The notes: generated by a model not told the origin, from the letters alone. DNA of 64,000 nucleotides from Rhodospirillum sp. (GCA_021741145.1 JAIOYK010000005.1:1-64000), one strand, 5' to 3'; counted from the stretch's first letter, positions 17,195 through 26,830 are shown. Made by a program: numbers and translations.

Positions 17195-18256
17195 TCAGGA
17201 CAGCCCCTCCGACAGGGCTCTGATCACCTCTCCCGCGGGAATGCCATCGAAAGCACCCCGATTCTGCCCCCGCCACAGGGGCGTGAAATCCGTCGATCCC
17301 CGTGCCTCCGCCGCGGCCCTGAGGGGCGCCAGCATCGTGGAGGCATGGGGAAACGGCGGCGGAGCCTCGCCCATGGGTCCCAGATCCCGCATCAACCGGG
17401 TAACGATTCCCCGGGCCGGACGGCCGGAATAAAGGTTGGTCAAGGCCGTCTCCTCTGGCGCGGAGTCCCGGATCGCGGCCCGGTGCGCCGGGGCGGTCGT
17501 CGCCTCCGGACAGAGCAGAAAGGCCGTCCCCACCTGGACCCCCGCGGCGCCCAGGGCCAGGGCCGCCCGCACACCCCGCGCATCGGCGATTCCCCCGGCG
17601 GCGATTACCGGGACACCCACCGCGTCGACCACCTGGGGCACCAGGGCGAAGGTTCCAACCTGAGTGGTGATCTCTTCGGACAGGAAACTCCCCCTGTGGC
17701 CCCCGGCTTCCACCCCCTGGGCGATAATCGCGTCCACGCCCCGCTCGGCGAGCCATCTCGCCTCGGCGACGGTGGTTGCCGAGGCCAGGATCCGACTTCC
17801 CCAGCTCCTAACCCGCGCCAACAGATCCGGCGCGGGCAAGCCGAAATGAAAGCTGACGACGGGCGGCGCGAGGGGCTCCAACAGGTCCGCGACGGCGGCG
17901 TCGAAGGGCCGGCGGCTTGCGCCTTTGGGGGAGCTTTTGGGCGGAGGACCGAATTCGGCGGCATACGAAGCCAGTGCGTCCGCCCAACGGGCGCTCTCCG
18001 CCTCCGAAGGCTCCCGCCGCACGTGGCAAAAGAAATTGGCGTTGAAGGGAGCGTCCGTGGCCACCCGAATGGCCGTGATCTCCGCGATGATGGCCTCGGA
18101 CGCGAGCATGGCGCAGGGCAGGGATCCCAAGCCTCCGGCCCGACAGACGGCGATGGCGAGGGCGCTCCCCTGTACCCCAGCCATGGGCGCCTGGATGAGG
18201 GGCAATGGGGTGCCGAGCACGGAAAGAAGGGTCGCGGATCCGGGGGATTGGGCCAT
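17195..18256 (-). CDS. Nitronate monooxygenase-like flavoprotein (2-nitropropane dioxygenase family)
   Basis: The 353-residue TIM-barrel FMN protein probably oxidises alkyl nitronates or a related substrate. The N-terminal PLIQAPMAGVQ, the central QGVEAGGHRGSF with the catalytic-type histidine, and the FMN-phosphate stretches IAAGGIADARGV and GVQVGTAFLLCPE are all present. It lacks obvious enoyl-reductase (FabK) specific features, although that function cannot be excluded. Its start lies 146 bases from ohrR in the divergent direction, so it might respond to the same redox signals; this is only inference from position. Confidence 0.86.
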   Translation of the reverse strand: MAQSPGSATLLSVLGTPLPLIQAPMAGVQGSALAIAVCRAGGLGSLPCAMLASEAIIAEITAIRVATDAPFNANFFCHVRREPSEAESARWADALASYAAEFGPPPKSSPKGASRRPFDAAVADLLEPLAPPVVSFHFGLPAPDLLARVRSWGSRILASATTVAEARWLAERGVDAIIAQGVEAGGHRGSFLSEEITTQVGTFALVPQVVDAVGVPVIAAGGIADARGVRAALALGAAGVQVGTAFLLCPEATTAPAHRAAIRDSAPEETALTNLYSGRPARGIVTRLMRDLGPMGEAPPPFPHASTMLAPLRAAAEARGSTDFTPLWRGQNRGAFDGIPAGEVIRALSEGLS

Positions 18257-18367
18257 GGGGACATCTCCAGAGGGGCGTGACGAGACGGGACAGAGTATAC
18301 GGATCCCTCGATTTCGTTACGACCCCTCCGCGTCAACCCTAGAATCGATCATTCGGTTTAATATCGC

Positions 18368-18394
18368 TTGACGGAATAGCGTGCACGATATAAA
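18368..18394 (+). promoter_or_regulatory. ohrR promoter with an OhrR half-operator
   Basis: TTGACG at 18368 and TATAAA at 18389 (15-base spacing) precede ohrR. GTGCACGATAT (18381-18391) overlaps the -10 box and is identical to one arm, plus centre, of the palindrome in front of ohr. An AATATCG string (18359-18365) is the outward-facing partner arm. OhrR binding here would autorepress ohrR. Confidence 0.6.
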
Positions 18395-18402
18395 AAGGTC
18401 CC

Positions 18403-18873
18403 ATGAACAACGACGCATCCATATCTGATCCCGACCTTTCCGGCGATCCCCTGAAACTGGCCAATCAACTCTGCTTCGCCCTCTATTCCACCATGCATGG
18501 CATGAACAAAGTCTATCGGGCGGTATTGAAGGACCTGGAGCTGACCTACCCCCAATACTTGGTCATGCTGGTCCTCTGGGAGCGGGATGACCGGAATGTC
18601 TCGGAGATCTGTGATCAACTGCTTCTTGAGACAACAACGCTGACACCCCTGCTCAAGCGCATGGAAGTCGGCGGTCTGCTGAGGCGGACCCGATCCCAGG
18701 AGGACGAACGGCAAGTAATCGTCTCCTTGACGGAACGGGGTTGGTCTCTCAAGGAGAGGGCCCGGAATGTCCCGTCCTGCGTACTACGGGCCACGGAGCT
18801 CACCGTTCCGGAAGTGTCCGACCTCCATCGGGAGTTAATCAAACTGCGCGGTGCCTTGTACCGCGCCGGATGA
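18403..18873 (+). CDS. ohrR: Organic-hydroperoxide-sensing MarR-family repressor OhrR
   Basis: The 156-residue winged-helix repressor senses organic peroxides through a reactive cysteine. Cys24 lies in the hallmark context LANQLCFALYSTMHGMNKVYR-like helix 1, the position of the peroxidatic cysteine. A second cysteine, Cys126, sits where the resolving residue of the two-cysteine Xanthomonas type lies, so this is predicted to be a 2-Cys OhrR; Cys70 is extra. The recognition helix region is around residues 66-90. It is followed by ohr, its canonical target, with matching operators in front of both genes. Confidence 0.94.
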   Translation: MNNDASISDPDLSGDPLKLANQLCFALYSTMHGMNKVYRAVLKDLELTYPQYLVMLVLWERDDRNVSEICDQLLLETTTLTPLLKRMEVGGLLRRTRSQEDERQVIVSLTERGWSLKERARNVPSCVLRATELTVPEVSDLHRELIKLRGALYRAG

Positions 18874-18931
18874 GAGCGGGGCGATCGGCTCAGCCTTCGG
18901 ACGGCTCCCGGTCCGCGCCCCTTCGATCTTC

Positions 18932-18962
18932 AATATCGTGCACGATATTAATATGCACGATT
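18932..18962 (+). promoter_or_regulatory. OhrR operator upstream of ohr
   Basis: AATATCGTGCACGATATT (18932-18949) is a perfect 18-base palindrome. A further half-site, TGCACGAT, lies at 18955-18962. The arm is shared with the ohrR promoter. The site ends 25 bases before the ohr start codon, where a bound repressor would block transcription. Confidence 0.85.
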
Positions 18963-18987
18963 ACCACACGGAAAAATGGAGACCATC

Positions 18988-19413
18988 ATGTCTATCGAAC
19001 AAGTTCTGTACCGTGCCCATGCCACCGCCACCGGAGGCCGCGACGGCCGCGCCGTCACGGACGACGGCAAGGTCGACCTCAAACTCACGACACCAAAGGA
19101 CTTGGGTGGGGCTGGCGGCGACGGTACCAATCCAGAGCAACTTTTCGCCGCCGGATACAGCGCGTGTTTCCTGGGAGCAATGAAGTTCGTGGCCGCGCGG
19201 GACAAGTTGCCGATTCCGTCGGACGTATCCGTCCGCGGAACGGTTGGGATTGGGGCCATTCCCAACGGCTTCGGGATCGAGGTCGATCTGAACATCTCCC
19301 TTCCCGGCCTGGAGCGCACCGTCGCTGAAACCCTCGTGGAAAGGGCCCACATCGTTTGCCCCTATTCCAACGCCACCCGCGGAAATATCGACGTGCGCCT
19401 GTCCATCAATTAG
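18988..19413 (+). CDS. ohr: Organic hydroperoxide resistance peroxidase Ohr
   Basis: Ohr is a thiol peroxidase that reduces fatty-acid and other organic hydroperoxides in the cytoplasm using lipoylated partners. Both catalytic cysteines are visible, one in [12 protein letters not shown] and one in [13 protein letters not shown]. The 141-residue length is standard. ATG 18988 is preferred over the ATG four codons upstream because GGAG lies six bases before it and [20 protein letters not shown] is the canonical start. It is controlled by the adjacent OhrR and its operator. Confidence 0.96.
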   Translation: MSIEQVLYRAHATATGGRDGRAVTDDGKVDLKLTTPKDLGGAGGDGTNPEQLFAAGYSACFLGAMKFVAARDKLPIPSDVSVRGTVGIGAIPNGFGIEVDLNISLPGLERTVAETLVERAHIVCPYSNATRGNIDVRLSIN

Positions 19414-19435
19414 GGCGTAGCTACAAATTCCGTGT

Positions 19436-19511
19436 CCCGCGCCGGAGTCGGGGTCCAACCGACCCCGGCGCGAATACGTTCATGCCCATGGCGGACACCG
19501 AAATGTCCGCC
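19436..19511. terminator. Two strong hairpins between ohr and pgk
   Basis: CGGGGTC pairs with GACCCCG (about 19449-19466), flanked by GCGC/GCGC. Separately, GGCGGACA (19490-19497) pairs perfectly with TGTCCGCC (19504-19511) around a 6-base loop. They lie between converging stops and probably protect or end transcripts, but no T-run follows in either direction. Confidence 0.45.
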
Positions 19512-19527
19512 ACGGGTCCCCTTTGAT

Positions 19528-20724
19528 TTATTCCTCGAGGGCGGCGACGCCCGGCAGGGTCTTGCCTTCCAGCCATTCCAGGAAGGCCCCACCCGCGGTG
19601 GAAATATAGGTGAAGTCTTCCTCCGCGCCCGCATTGGCGAGCGCCGAGACGGTATCGCCACCACCGGCCACGGTCAGCAGCTTGCCCGCCTTGGTGGCCT
19701 GGGCCGCGGCCTGGGCGATGAAGTTGGTGGCCGTATCGAAGGGCTTGATCTCGAAGGCGCCCATGGGGCCGTTCCAAACCAGGGTCTTGCAGGTCTCCAG
19801 CTTGGCGACCACGGCCTTGGCGCTGGCCATGCCCACATCCAGGATCATCTTGTCCTTGGGCACCTCGGTGATCGATACGGTCTCATTGGCCGCGCCTTCC
19901 TTGAATTCCGAGGCGACGACGGCGTCAATGGGCAGGACGATCTCGCAGCCCGCCTCGGCGGCCTTCTCCATGATCTCCCGGGCGGTGTCGGCCATGTCCT
20001 TCTCGCACAAGCTGGAGCCGATCTCGGTGCCCATGGCGAAGAGGAAGGTGTTGGCCATGCCGCCGCCGATGACGATCATGTCCACCTTCTCGACCATGTT
20101 GCCCAACAGTTCCAGCTTGGTGGAGACCTTGGCGCCACCAACGATGGCGGCCACGGGACGCTCGGGGGCTTCCAGGGCCTTACCCAGGGCCTCCAACTCC
20201 GCCTGCATCAGGCGACCGGCGGCCGAGGGAACCAGACGGGCGATATATTCGGTGGAGGCGTGGGCCCGGTGGGCCGAGGAGAAAGCATCGTTCACATAGA
20301 GGTCGCAGAGCGCGGCCAGCTTCTGGGCGAAGTCCGGATCGTTCTTCTCTTCCTCGGCGTGGTAGCGCAGGTTCTCCAACAGGGCGACCTCGCCCGGAGC
20401 CAATCCGTTGACGACCAATTCGGCCGCCGGACCAATGCAGTCATCGGCGAAGGAGACAGCCATGTTCCCCAGGGCCTTGGACAGGGGCTCGACAATCGGC
20501 TTCAGGCTCATCTCGGGGACACGCTGGCCCTTGGGACGGCCGAAGTGGGAACAGACGACGACACAGGCGCCCCTTTCGGCCAGATCACGGATGGTCTGGG
20601 CGGACCGGTCGATGCGAGTGGTGTCGGTGACCTTGCCATCCCGGATCGGCACATTCAGATCGGCGCGCACCAGCACGCGTTTGCCATTCACATCCAGGTC
20701 GTCGATGGTCTTGAAGTTGGGCAT
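19528..20724 (-). CDS. pgk: Phosphoglycerate kinase
   Basis: The glycolytic/gluconeogenic enzyme transfers phosphate between 1,3-bisphosphoglycerate and ADP in the cytoplasm. The family signature [12 protein letters not shown] is at residues 16-27, the substrate-binding HFGRPKG near 60, and the nucleotide loop GGGDTVSA near 365. At 398 residues it is full length. It stands alone here, without gap or fba in the window, and is divergent from the polyphosphate kinase gene across 386 bases. The start [12 protein letters not shown] is typical of alphaproteobacterial Pgk. Confidence 0.97.
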   Translation of the reverse strand: MPNFKTIDDLDVNGKRVLVRADLNVPIRDGKVTDTTRIDRSAQTIRDLAERGACVVVCSHFGRPKGQRVPEMSLKPIVEPLSKALGNMAVSFADDCIGPAAELVVNGLAPGEVALLENLRYHAEEEKNDPDFAQKLAALCDLYVNDAFSSAHRAHASTEYIARLVPSAAGRLMQAELEALGKALEAPERPVAAIVGGAKVSTKLELLGNMVEKVDMIVIGGGMANTFLFAMGTEIGSSLCEKDMADTAREIMEKAAEAGCEIVLPIDAVVASEFKEGAANETVSITEVPKDKMILDVGMASAKAVVAKLETCKTLVWNGPMGAFEIKPFDTATNFIAQAAAQATKAGKLLTVAGGGDTVSALANAGAEEDFTYISTAGGAFLEWLEGKTLPGVAALEE

Positions 20725-21110
20725 GGCTCGTTTCCCCTATGCCAAGAACGGTTGTTTGATCCGCGTATGGGGCCGCGCGGTCGCGCGTCCCGGAAAGGAG
20801 GGACCGGGGCCAAGCGTCGAGGGAAGGGGAGACGATCCACCCCATCCCACCCACGCCGGGTCCCCTGTTGGGAGTCCAGGGCTCGCGAACGCAAATGATA
20901 CTGAGAGGTCCACCAAGCCGAGGGGGAAAATAGCAGAGGGATCCTCTTCCGGCCACCCCCGCGCTTGGTCGGTATCGCGGTGACACCAAACCGTCTTTCC
21001 CAACGGGACACCGACCGGAGGCCTAAATCGATTCCGATTTGCGGAAAATTCGTCTAATGTTTTGATCCAAGGGGAAAAAACGCGGGCAGCCAGGAAAAGG
21101 GGGCGTTCAG
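20725..21110. other. Divergent intergenic region between pgk and the PPK2 gene
   Basis: These 386 bases carry only shadow frames with Arg/Pro/Trp-rich translations. Promoters for both divergent genes should lie here. The plus-strand part close to 21040-21110 is richer in A and T. I see no convincing paired promoter boxes, RNA gene or large repeat. Confidence 0.4.
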
Positions 21111-22709
21111 ATGTTTCGCACGGCCGAATTGGGGCGCAAGGTCTCCAAGGATGAATTCGAGCGTTTGGCGACGCCCTTGCGCACGGAATTGCTGGAGCTG
21201 CAACAATTGCTGTTGCAGGCGGATTTTCCCGTGATCGTCCTGTTCTCCGGCGTGGACGGCGGCGGCAAGGGCGAAAGCATCAATTTGATCAACGAGTGGA
21301 TGGATCCCCGCTGGATCCGTACCCGGGCCTATGGCCCGTCCTCGGACGAGGAACGGGAACGGCCGGAGTTCTGGCGCTACTGGCGGGATTTGCCGCCCAA
21401 GGGGCAGGTGGGGCTGTTCCTGTCGTCCTGGTATTCCCGTCCCTTCATGGACCGGGCGCACGCCAAAATCGACCAGGTGGCCTTCGACACCGCGCTGGAA
21501 CGGGTAGCGGCCTTCGAGCGGACCCTGGCCGACGACGGGACCCTGATTCTCAAGTTCTGGATGCATTTGGGCAAGGACGTGCAACGCAAACGCCTGAAGA
21601 CCCTGGAGAAGGATCCCCTGTTGAGTTGGCGGGTCACCCAGACGGACTGGGACCACTGGCGGGACTACGACTCCTTCATCAGTGCCGCGGAGCGCCTGAT
21701 CCAGCGAACCAGTGTCGCCCATGCCCAATGGCAGATCATTGAAGGGGAGGATCACCGCTACCGGTCCGTGACGGTCCTCAAAACCCTGCGGGACGCCATC
21801 CGCAACCAACTGGCCGAACGGGCCGCTTTGAAAGCGGTGGCCAATCTGTCCAAGGAAACACCCAAGGCCGATAAGCCCGCCATGACTCCGCCCAGGTCCG
21901 CCAAGGCCAGGGCCTCGGAGCAACTGGCCTCCAGCCTGTCCACCAACGGCGACGTGGACGCGGTGCTTGGAGAAATGCACCAGGGTCTGCCCTCCATCCT
22001 GCATACCCTGGAGATGGATCTGGATCTGTCCAAGAAACAGTACGAAAAGGAAATGGCCTTCGAACAGGCGCGTTTGAATGAACTGTCGCGCAAGGCCAAG
22101 GCCAATGGCATGTCCACGGTATTGGTGTTCGAAGGCTGGGACGCCGCGGGCAAGGGGGGCGCCATCCGTCGCCTGACCAAGTCGCTGGACGCCAGGGACT
22201 ATCAGGTGATCCCGATTGCCGCGCCAACGGACGAGGAAAAGGCCCAGCATTACCTCTGGCGGTTCTGGCGGCATATGAGCCGGTCCGGGCGGTTCACCAT
22301 TTTCGACCGGTCCTGGTATGGGCGAGTCTTGGTGGAGCGGGTCGAGGGCTACGCGAGCCGGAATGAATGGCGCCGGGCCTTCGCCGAGATCCGGGATTTC
22401 GAGGCCCAACTCGTCGACCACGGCATTGTCCTGTCCAAATTCTGGGTGCATATCACCAAGGAGGAACAACTTGTTCGCTTCAAGGAGCGCGAGGAGATCC
22501 CCTACAAGCGCTGGAAACTCACCGACGATGACTGGCGGAACCGGGATAAATGGGACGACTACGAGGCGGCGGTGAATGAAATGGTGGAGCGGACCAGCAC
22601 CTCCATCGCCCCTTGGACCCTGGTGGAAGGGAACAGCAAGAAGTTCGCCCGGGTGAAGATCCTGCGAACCGTCTGTAACGATCTGGAGCGGCGGCTCAAG
22701 AAAGGGTAA
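21111..22709 (+). CDS. pap: Polyphosphate:AMP phosphotransferase (two-domain PPK2)
   Basis: The 532-residue protein contains two tandem PPK2 domains, the layout of class II PPK2 enzymes that phosphorylate AMP to ADP with polyphosphate. Walker-type loops are GVDGGGKGES (near 47-56) and GWDAAGKGGA (near 342-351). Each is followed by a lid/Walker B segment (LFLSSWYSRP and IFDRSWYGRV). The N-terminal domain's loop has Gly-Gly where the C-terminal one has Ala-Ala, in line with the N-terminal copy being less active in known enzymes. It is followed after 11 bases by a cation antiporter, probably in one transcript. Energy salvage under starvation is the likely role. Confidence 0.93.
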   Translation: MFRTAELGRKVSKDEFERLATPLRTELLELQQLLLQADFPVIVLFSGVDGGGKGESINLINEWMDPRWIRTRAYGPSSDEERERPEFWRYWRDLPPKGQVGLFLSSWYSRPFMDRAHAKIDQVAFDTALERVAAFERTLADDGTLILKFWMHLGKDVQRKRLKTLEKDPLLSWRVTQTDWDHWRDYDSFISAAERLIQRTSVAHAQWQIIEGEDHRYRSVTVLKTLRDAIRNQLAERAALKAVANLSKETPKADKPAMTPPRSAKARASEQLASSLSTNGDVDAVLGEMHQGLPSILHTLEMDLDLSKKQYEKEMAFEQARLNELSRKAKANGMSTVLVFEGWDAAGKGGAIRRLTKSLDARDYQVIPIAAPTDEEKAQHYLWRFWRHMSRSGRFTIFDRSWYGRVLVERVEGYASRNEWRRAFAEIRDFEAQLVDHGIVLSKFWVHITKEEQLVRFKEREEIPYKRWKLTDDDWRNRDKWDDYEAAVNEMVERTSTSIAPWTLVEGNSKKFARVKILRTVCNDLERRLKKG

Positions 22710-22720
22710 GGCCCCTCCGC

Positions 22721-24505
22721 ATGGAAGACCATGGTGTCCTTGTCGAAGTTCTGACCCTGTTGGCCGCGGCGATCGTCGCGGCCACGCTGTTCAGTCGCCT
22801 CGGCTTCGGGGCGATCCTGGGCTATCTGGTGGCCGGGGCGGGTATCGGACCCTGGGGGCTTGGATTGATCCGGGATCCCGGGGAAATCGCCCATATCGGT
22901 GAATTCGGGGTCGTCTTCCTGCTGTTCCTGATCGGTATCGAGCTCAAGCCCAGCCGCCTTTGGGTCATGCGCCGCTTGGTTTTCGGCCTGGGGGGGGCCC
23001 AGGTCCTGATTTCCGGATTTGTCCTGTCGGCGCTGGCTTCCCTGGGGTTGGGGTTGGATCCGGGACCCGCGCTCGTGGCGGGGTTCGGCCTCGCCCTCTC
23101 CTCCACGGCGTTTGGCGTCCAATTGTTGTCCGACCGAAATCAACTCTCCGCCAAGTGGGGGCGGGCCGGGTTCTCCATTTTGCTCTTCCAAGATCTCGCG
23201 GTGGTGCCCCTGCTGGCCATGGTTCCCCTGCTCGCGGACAGGGGTTCGGGGCTGTCCCTGGACCTGGGTTTGGCCATCGCCGAAACCCTGGGGATCCTGG
23301 TGGCGGTGGTCCTGGGAGGGCGGATACTGATCAATCCGGCCCTGAAACTCATCGCCTCGACCCGGGGGGCGGAGGTCTTCACGGGGACGGCCCTGCTGTT
23401 GGTCCTGGGCTTCGGCTGGCTCATGGAGCATGCCGGACTGTCCATGGCCATGGGGGCATTCCTGGCGGGCGTGCTACTCGCCGATTCCGAATACCGCCAT
23501 CAGGTGGAGGTCGACCTCCAGCCCTTCCGCGGTCTGTTGCTGGGTCTGTTCTTCATGGCCGTGGGCATGGGCATCGACCTAGGGGGACTGATTGCGAACT
23601 GGTCCCTGGTCCTGGGGGTGCTGGTCGTCCTGTTGGTGGTCAAGAGCATGCTGACCTTCGGTCTGGCGCGCTTGTCCGGACTGGATGCCGCGGGATCCCT
23701 TCAGGCGGGATTGCTCCTGGCCCAAGCCGGAGAATTCGGCTTCGTCCTGTTCGCCTATGCGGGGGAGCAGGGCGTGCTTCCGCTAGACGTGTCCGAGCCC
23801 CTAGTGTCGGTGATCGCCCTGGGCATGGCTGTAACACCCCTGCTGGCCCTGCTCGGCGACCGATTGGCACCCTGGTTCAAGCACGACGCCGTGGCCGAAG
23901 GCCATGGGAGGACCGACCCGCCCGAAGAGCGCCCTGTCCTGATCGCGGGCTTTGGTCGGGTGGGCGAGACCGTGGCGCGTATGCTCCAAAGCCTGGAGAT
24001 CCCTTGCCGGGCCATTGACCTGGATAGCGAAAACGTGGACCGGGGGCGCAAGGCTGGGACCCGAGTGTATTACGGCGACGCCAGTCGGCCCGAGATCCTG
24101 CGAGCCGTCGGCGCCGCCAAGGCTCGCCTGTTGGTGATTACCCTGGACAACCCCCGGGCCGCGGAACGGACCCTCTGGACCGTGCGCCGACACTTCCCGG
24201 ACCTTCCCATCCACGCCCGGGCCAGGGATTTGGCCATGTCCGAACATCTGCGGACCCAAGGGGCGGCCCACGCCGTGCCAGAAACCCTGGAAGCGAGCCT
24301 ACGCCTGGGGGCGGAGGCGGCCAAGGCGGCCAAGGCCGACCCGGCCGCGGTGGTCGAACTGGTGCGTCGACTGCGGGGGGACAACTATAAGGGACTCACC
24401 CAGACCATGGATGAGGACCGCCAGGAGTCGACTACGGAGGCACCGCCGGCAGGAAAGCGGCGTGAGAAAAGCCCGGCGGGCCAGTCGGGCGGGCCAGTCG
24501 TTTGA
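22721..24505 (+). CDS. KefB/KefC-type cation:proton antiporter with RCK domain
   Basis: The 594-residue inner-membrane protein has about 12 hydrophobic segments of the CPA2 antiporter family (residues 1-385), including the SSTAFGVQLLSDR and FQDLAVVPLL regions typical of KefB/C. A cytoplasmic TrkA-N/RCK domain begins at about residue 405 with the nucleotide motif GFGRVGETVA. The C-terminal 60 residues are Ala/Lys-rich. Potassium or sodium efflux in exchange for protons is expected; the glutathione-gating residues cannot be judged by eye. It lies 11 bases after the polyphosphate:AMP phosphotransferase, an association worth noting because polyphosphate binds cations. Confidence 0.9.
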   Translation: MEDHGVLVEVLTLLAAAIVAATLFSRLGFGAILGYLVAGAGIGPWGLGLIRDPGEIAHIGEFGVVFLLFLIGIELKPSRLWVMRRLVFGLGGAQVLISGFVLSALASLGLGLDPGPALVAGFGLALSSTAFGVQLLSDRNQLSAKWGRAGFSILLFQDLAVVPLLAMVPLLADRGSGLSLDLGLAIAETLGILVAVVLGGRILINPALKLIASTRGAEVFTGTALLLVLGFGWLMEHAGLSMAMGAFLAGVLLADSEYRHQVEVDLQPFRGLLLGLFFMAVGMGIDLGGLIANWSLVLGVLVVLLVVKSMLTFGLARLSGLDAAGSLQAGLLLAQAGEFGFVLFAYAGEQGVLPLDVSEPLVSVIALGMAVTPLLALLGDRLAPWFKHDAVAEGHGRTDPPEERPVLIAGFGRVGETVARMLQSLEIPCRAIDLDSENVDRGRKAGTRVYYGDASRPEILRAVGAAKARLLVITLDNPRAAERTLWTVRRHFPDLPIHARARDLAMSEHLRTQGAAHAVPETLEASLRLGAEAAKAAKADPAAVVELVRRLRGDNYKGLTQTMDEDRQESTTEAPPAGKRREKSPAGQSGGPVV

Positions 24506-24692
24506 TCTCCAAAACATAGCCCTCCTGGCTCCATCCCCGATCCTGGATCAACGGCTTTCAACCATGCGGGACGGGTGGACTGTTGGACTTGGCGAAGGGG
24601 TGTGGCGAGTCTTGGGCCGCGACCCCGGGGATTTCCAAACCATCGCGCGGGCGGCGGCGGGGATATGGTCCCTGACCACCGATCCGAGACGG

Positions 24693-26687
24693 TTACAACA
24701 GGGGCGCCGCGCCAGGAGCGGATCTCTCCAGCGCCGCATCCTCAGGAGTGCTCTCCGGCGCCATGTCTTCCAGTGTCAGCCCGCCGGTCAGTCCCCCGGT
24801 CAACCCCCCGGTCAGAAGATCGGCGATGGCGCCGCGCAGGATATCCGGCTTGACCGGTTTGTGCAGCAGGGGCAACCCACTGGCGTCGGCTTCGCGCAGG
24901 CGCTGGGGAGCGGTGTCGCCGGTCAGCAACAGGGCGGGCACGGGCTGGGCGAAATGGGACCGAACCAGGGTCACCGCGTCGACCCCCGTTTCATGGTCCC
25001 CCAGGCGGTAATCGGCGACGATGACATCCGGTGGCGCCTCGAACCCGCCGGAGTCCAAGCCCTCCCTCAGTCCATTCAGATCGTCGAAGGCCAGAACCTC
25101 GCACTCCCAGCCCTCCAATACCAGGGTCAGGCCATCCAGGATCGCCGGTTCGTCGTCGATCAACAGCACGGTCAAGCCCTGAGCCGCCTCCGGCGCCGCG
25201 GACCTTAGCCCCATGGCGCCGTATCCGGCCAGGACGCCCTGGGGTGGGGGCAGCACCAGACCGAAACGGGATCCACAACCGGGGGTCGAAGCCAGGGTGA
25301 CCCGGGCATCAAGCAAGGTAGCGACCCGTTTGACGATGGCCAGACCCAGGCCGAGCCCCTCTCCTTTTTCCCGGGTGGGGTTTTCCACCTGATGAAAATC
25401 CTCGAAAATCAAACCGTGTTGCTCCTCGGGCACGCCGGAGCCCGTGTCGACGACCTGGATTTCCACCGCGCCTCCGGCCCGGTGTCGGACGCCCAGCAGG
25501 ATCCGCCCCTTGGGGGTATAGCGCACGGCGTTGCCCAGGAAGTTCCTCACGATGATCTCCACCAGGGCTGGGTCCGCGTGAGCCCTCGCCGAACTGGGGA
25601 CATAACGGAAATCCAGGCCCTTGGCGGCGGCCACCGGCTGGAATTCCTCCGCGAGGCGAGTCAGAAGGGAGGACAGGGAGATGTCCCGGGGCTCCCGACG
25701 CATCAATCCCGCATCGAGCTTGGAAATGTCGAGCAGGGTGTTCAACAACCCCGTCAAGGCTTCCGCCGTCTTCTCGATCTTGGAAACGATGTCCCGCTTA
25801 CGCGGGTCTTTCTCCCGCGCGGCGAGAACGGAGACGAACATGTTGAGCGCTTGCAGGGGCTGGCGCAGGTCGTGGCTCGCCGCGGCGAGGAATCGGGTCT
25901 TCGCTCGGCTGGCTCGGTCCGCCTCTTCCTTGGCTTCCCGCAAGCGATGTTCGGTCAGGGTTTCCTGGGTGATGTCGCGCAGGTGCATGACCACATAGGG
26001 CCGCTCTCCCACCCGGGGACTTTGCAGGGTGGCGCTGACCAAGGCCCAGATCGTCTCGCCGTGGCCACCGACGAACCGCATGCGCACGGTGACGGAGGTC
26101 TCTTGACCGCTGCCCAGGCGACGGATGAGGTCGAGCGCGATCTTGATGTCCCCGGGGAAGACCGTGGACGGGAAGTCGCCGGGATCCGTCTCGGACAGGT
26201 CCAGGAGATCGCGCAGCACGGGGTTGACCATGCGGAAGCGACCGTCCAGTTCCACCAGGGCCATGCCGTGGCCCGCGGCGTCGAAGGTCCCGCGGAACCG
26301 TTCCTCGCTATCCCGCAGGGCCAAGGTCAATCCCCGGATCTCGGATATCTCCCGGGTCCCGATCAGGATTGCGTCCATGGCCCCCGAGAGTCCGGTGACC
26401 GGCGTCAGGCGGACGGACCACCATTGGCCATTGGCCTGATCCTCGATCACTTCGGGCGTCCCGCACGCGACGACTCGGGCGAAGGCGGCGCCGCGCCCTT
26501 CCGCGAGAGGGGGGGGCAAGGCGGTGAAGAGGTCCAGGCCGATGGCGTCCCGGGCGGTCGCCACGCCCAGACGCTGGGCGCTCGCCGTACCGATGGCCAG
26601 AACGCGCCCCTCCAGATCCACCAGGGCGACATCGTCGTCCAGGGTATCGAGGATGGCGAGGAGGATCGTTTGGTTGTCCAGAGGCAT
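24693..26687 (-). CDS. Hybrid sensor histidine kinase (PAS-PAS-HisKA-HATPase-REC)
   Basis: The 664-residue soluble protein has two PAS-like domains (about 5-120 and 125-245). A HisKA domain follows with phospho-acceptor His near residue 272 in ASHDLRQPLQAL. An HATPase (DTGSGVP, GLGLGLAIVKR) comes next, then a C-terminal receiver with the phospho-aspartate near residue 559 in VIVADYRLG. There is no transmembrane segment, so it senses a cytoplasmic signal. The C-terminus carries a tandem L-T-G-G repeat after the receiver. ATG 26687 is chosen; the frame is open 54 bases upstream with unlikely sequence. It is divergent from the Hsp20 gene; no cognate regulator is adjacent. Confidence 0.91.
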   Translation of the reverse strand: MPLDNQTILLAILDTLDDDVALVDLEGRVLAIGTASAQRLGVATARDAIGLDLFTALPPPLAEGRGAAFARVVACGTPEVIEDQANGQWWSVRLTPVTGLSGAMDAILIGTREISEIRGLTLALRDSEERFRGTFDAAGHGMALVELDGRFRMVNPVLRDLLDLSETDPGDFPSTVFPGDIKIALDLIRRLGSGQETSVTVRMRFVGGHGETIWALVSATLQSPRVGERPYVVMHLRDITQETLTEHRLREAKEEADRASRAKTRFLAAASHDLRQPLQALNMFVSVLAAREKDPRKRDIVSKIEKTAEALTGLLNTLLDISKLDAGLMRREPRDISLSSLLTRLAEEFQPVAAAKGLDFRYVPSSARAHADPALVEIIVRNFLGNAVRYTPKGRILLGVRHRAGGAVEIQVVDTGSGVPEEQHGLIFEDFHQVENPTREKGEGLGLGLAIVKRVATLLDARVTLASTPGCGSRFGLVLPPPQGVLAGYGAMGLRSAAPEAAQGLTVLLIDDEPAILDGLTLVLEGWECEVLAFDDLNGLREGLDSGGFEAPPDVIVADYRLGDHETGVDAVTLVRSHFAQPVPALLLTGDTAPQRLREADASGLPLLHKPVKPDILRGAIADLLTGGLTGGLTGGLTLEDMAPESTPEDAALERSAPGAAPLL

Positions 26688-26769
26688 GGCGGGTCGTGTC
26701 TCGGCGTAAGGACGTCGTCTTATATGGGGGGTCTTGTACACTGGCTGGTGGCGCGCGTCACCGCCATCG

Positions 26770-26800
26770 CTTGACGGCGGCGGCTGGACTCCCGAAATAT
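26770..26800 (+). promoter_or_regulatory. Possible promoter of the Hsp20 operon
   Basis: CTTGACGG at 26770 followed after about 15 bases by CCCGAAATAT (26791-26800) resembles alphaproteobacterial heat-shock (RpoH) promoters, CTTG...C-T-rich/AT -10, and also a weak sigma70 pair. The call is tentative and rests on the gene downstream. Confidence 0.35.
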
Positions 26801-26830
26801 GTCATAGGGTCGGTGCCCTTTTTGGGACCG

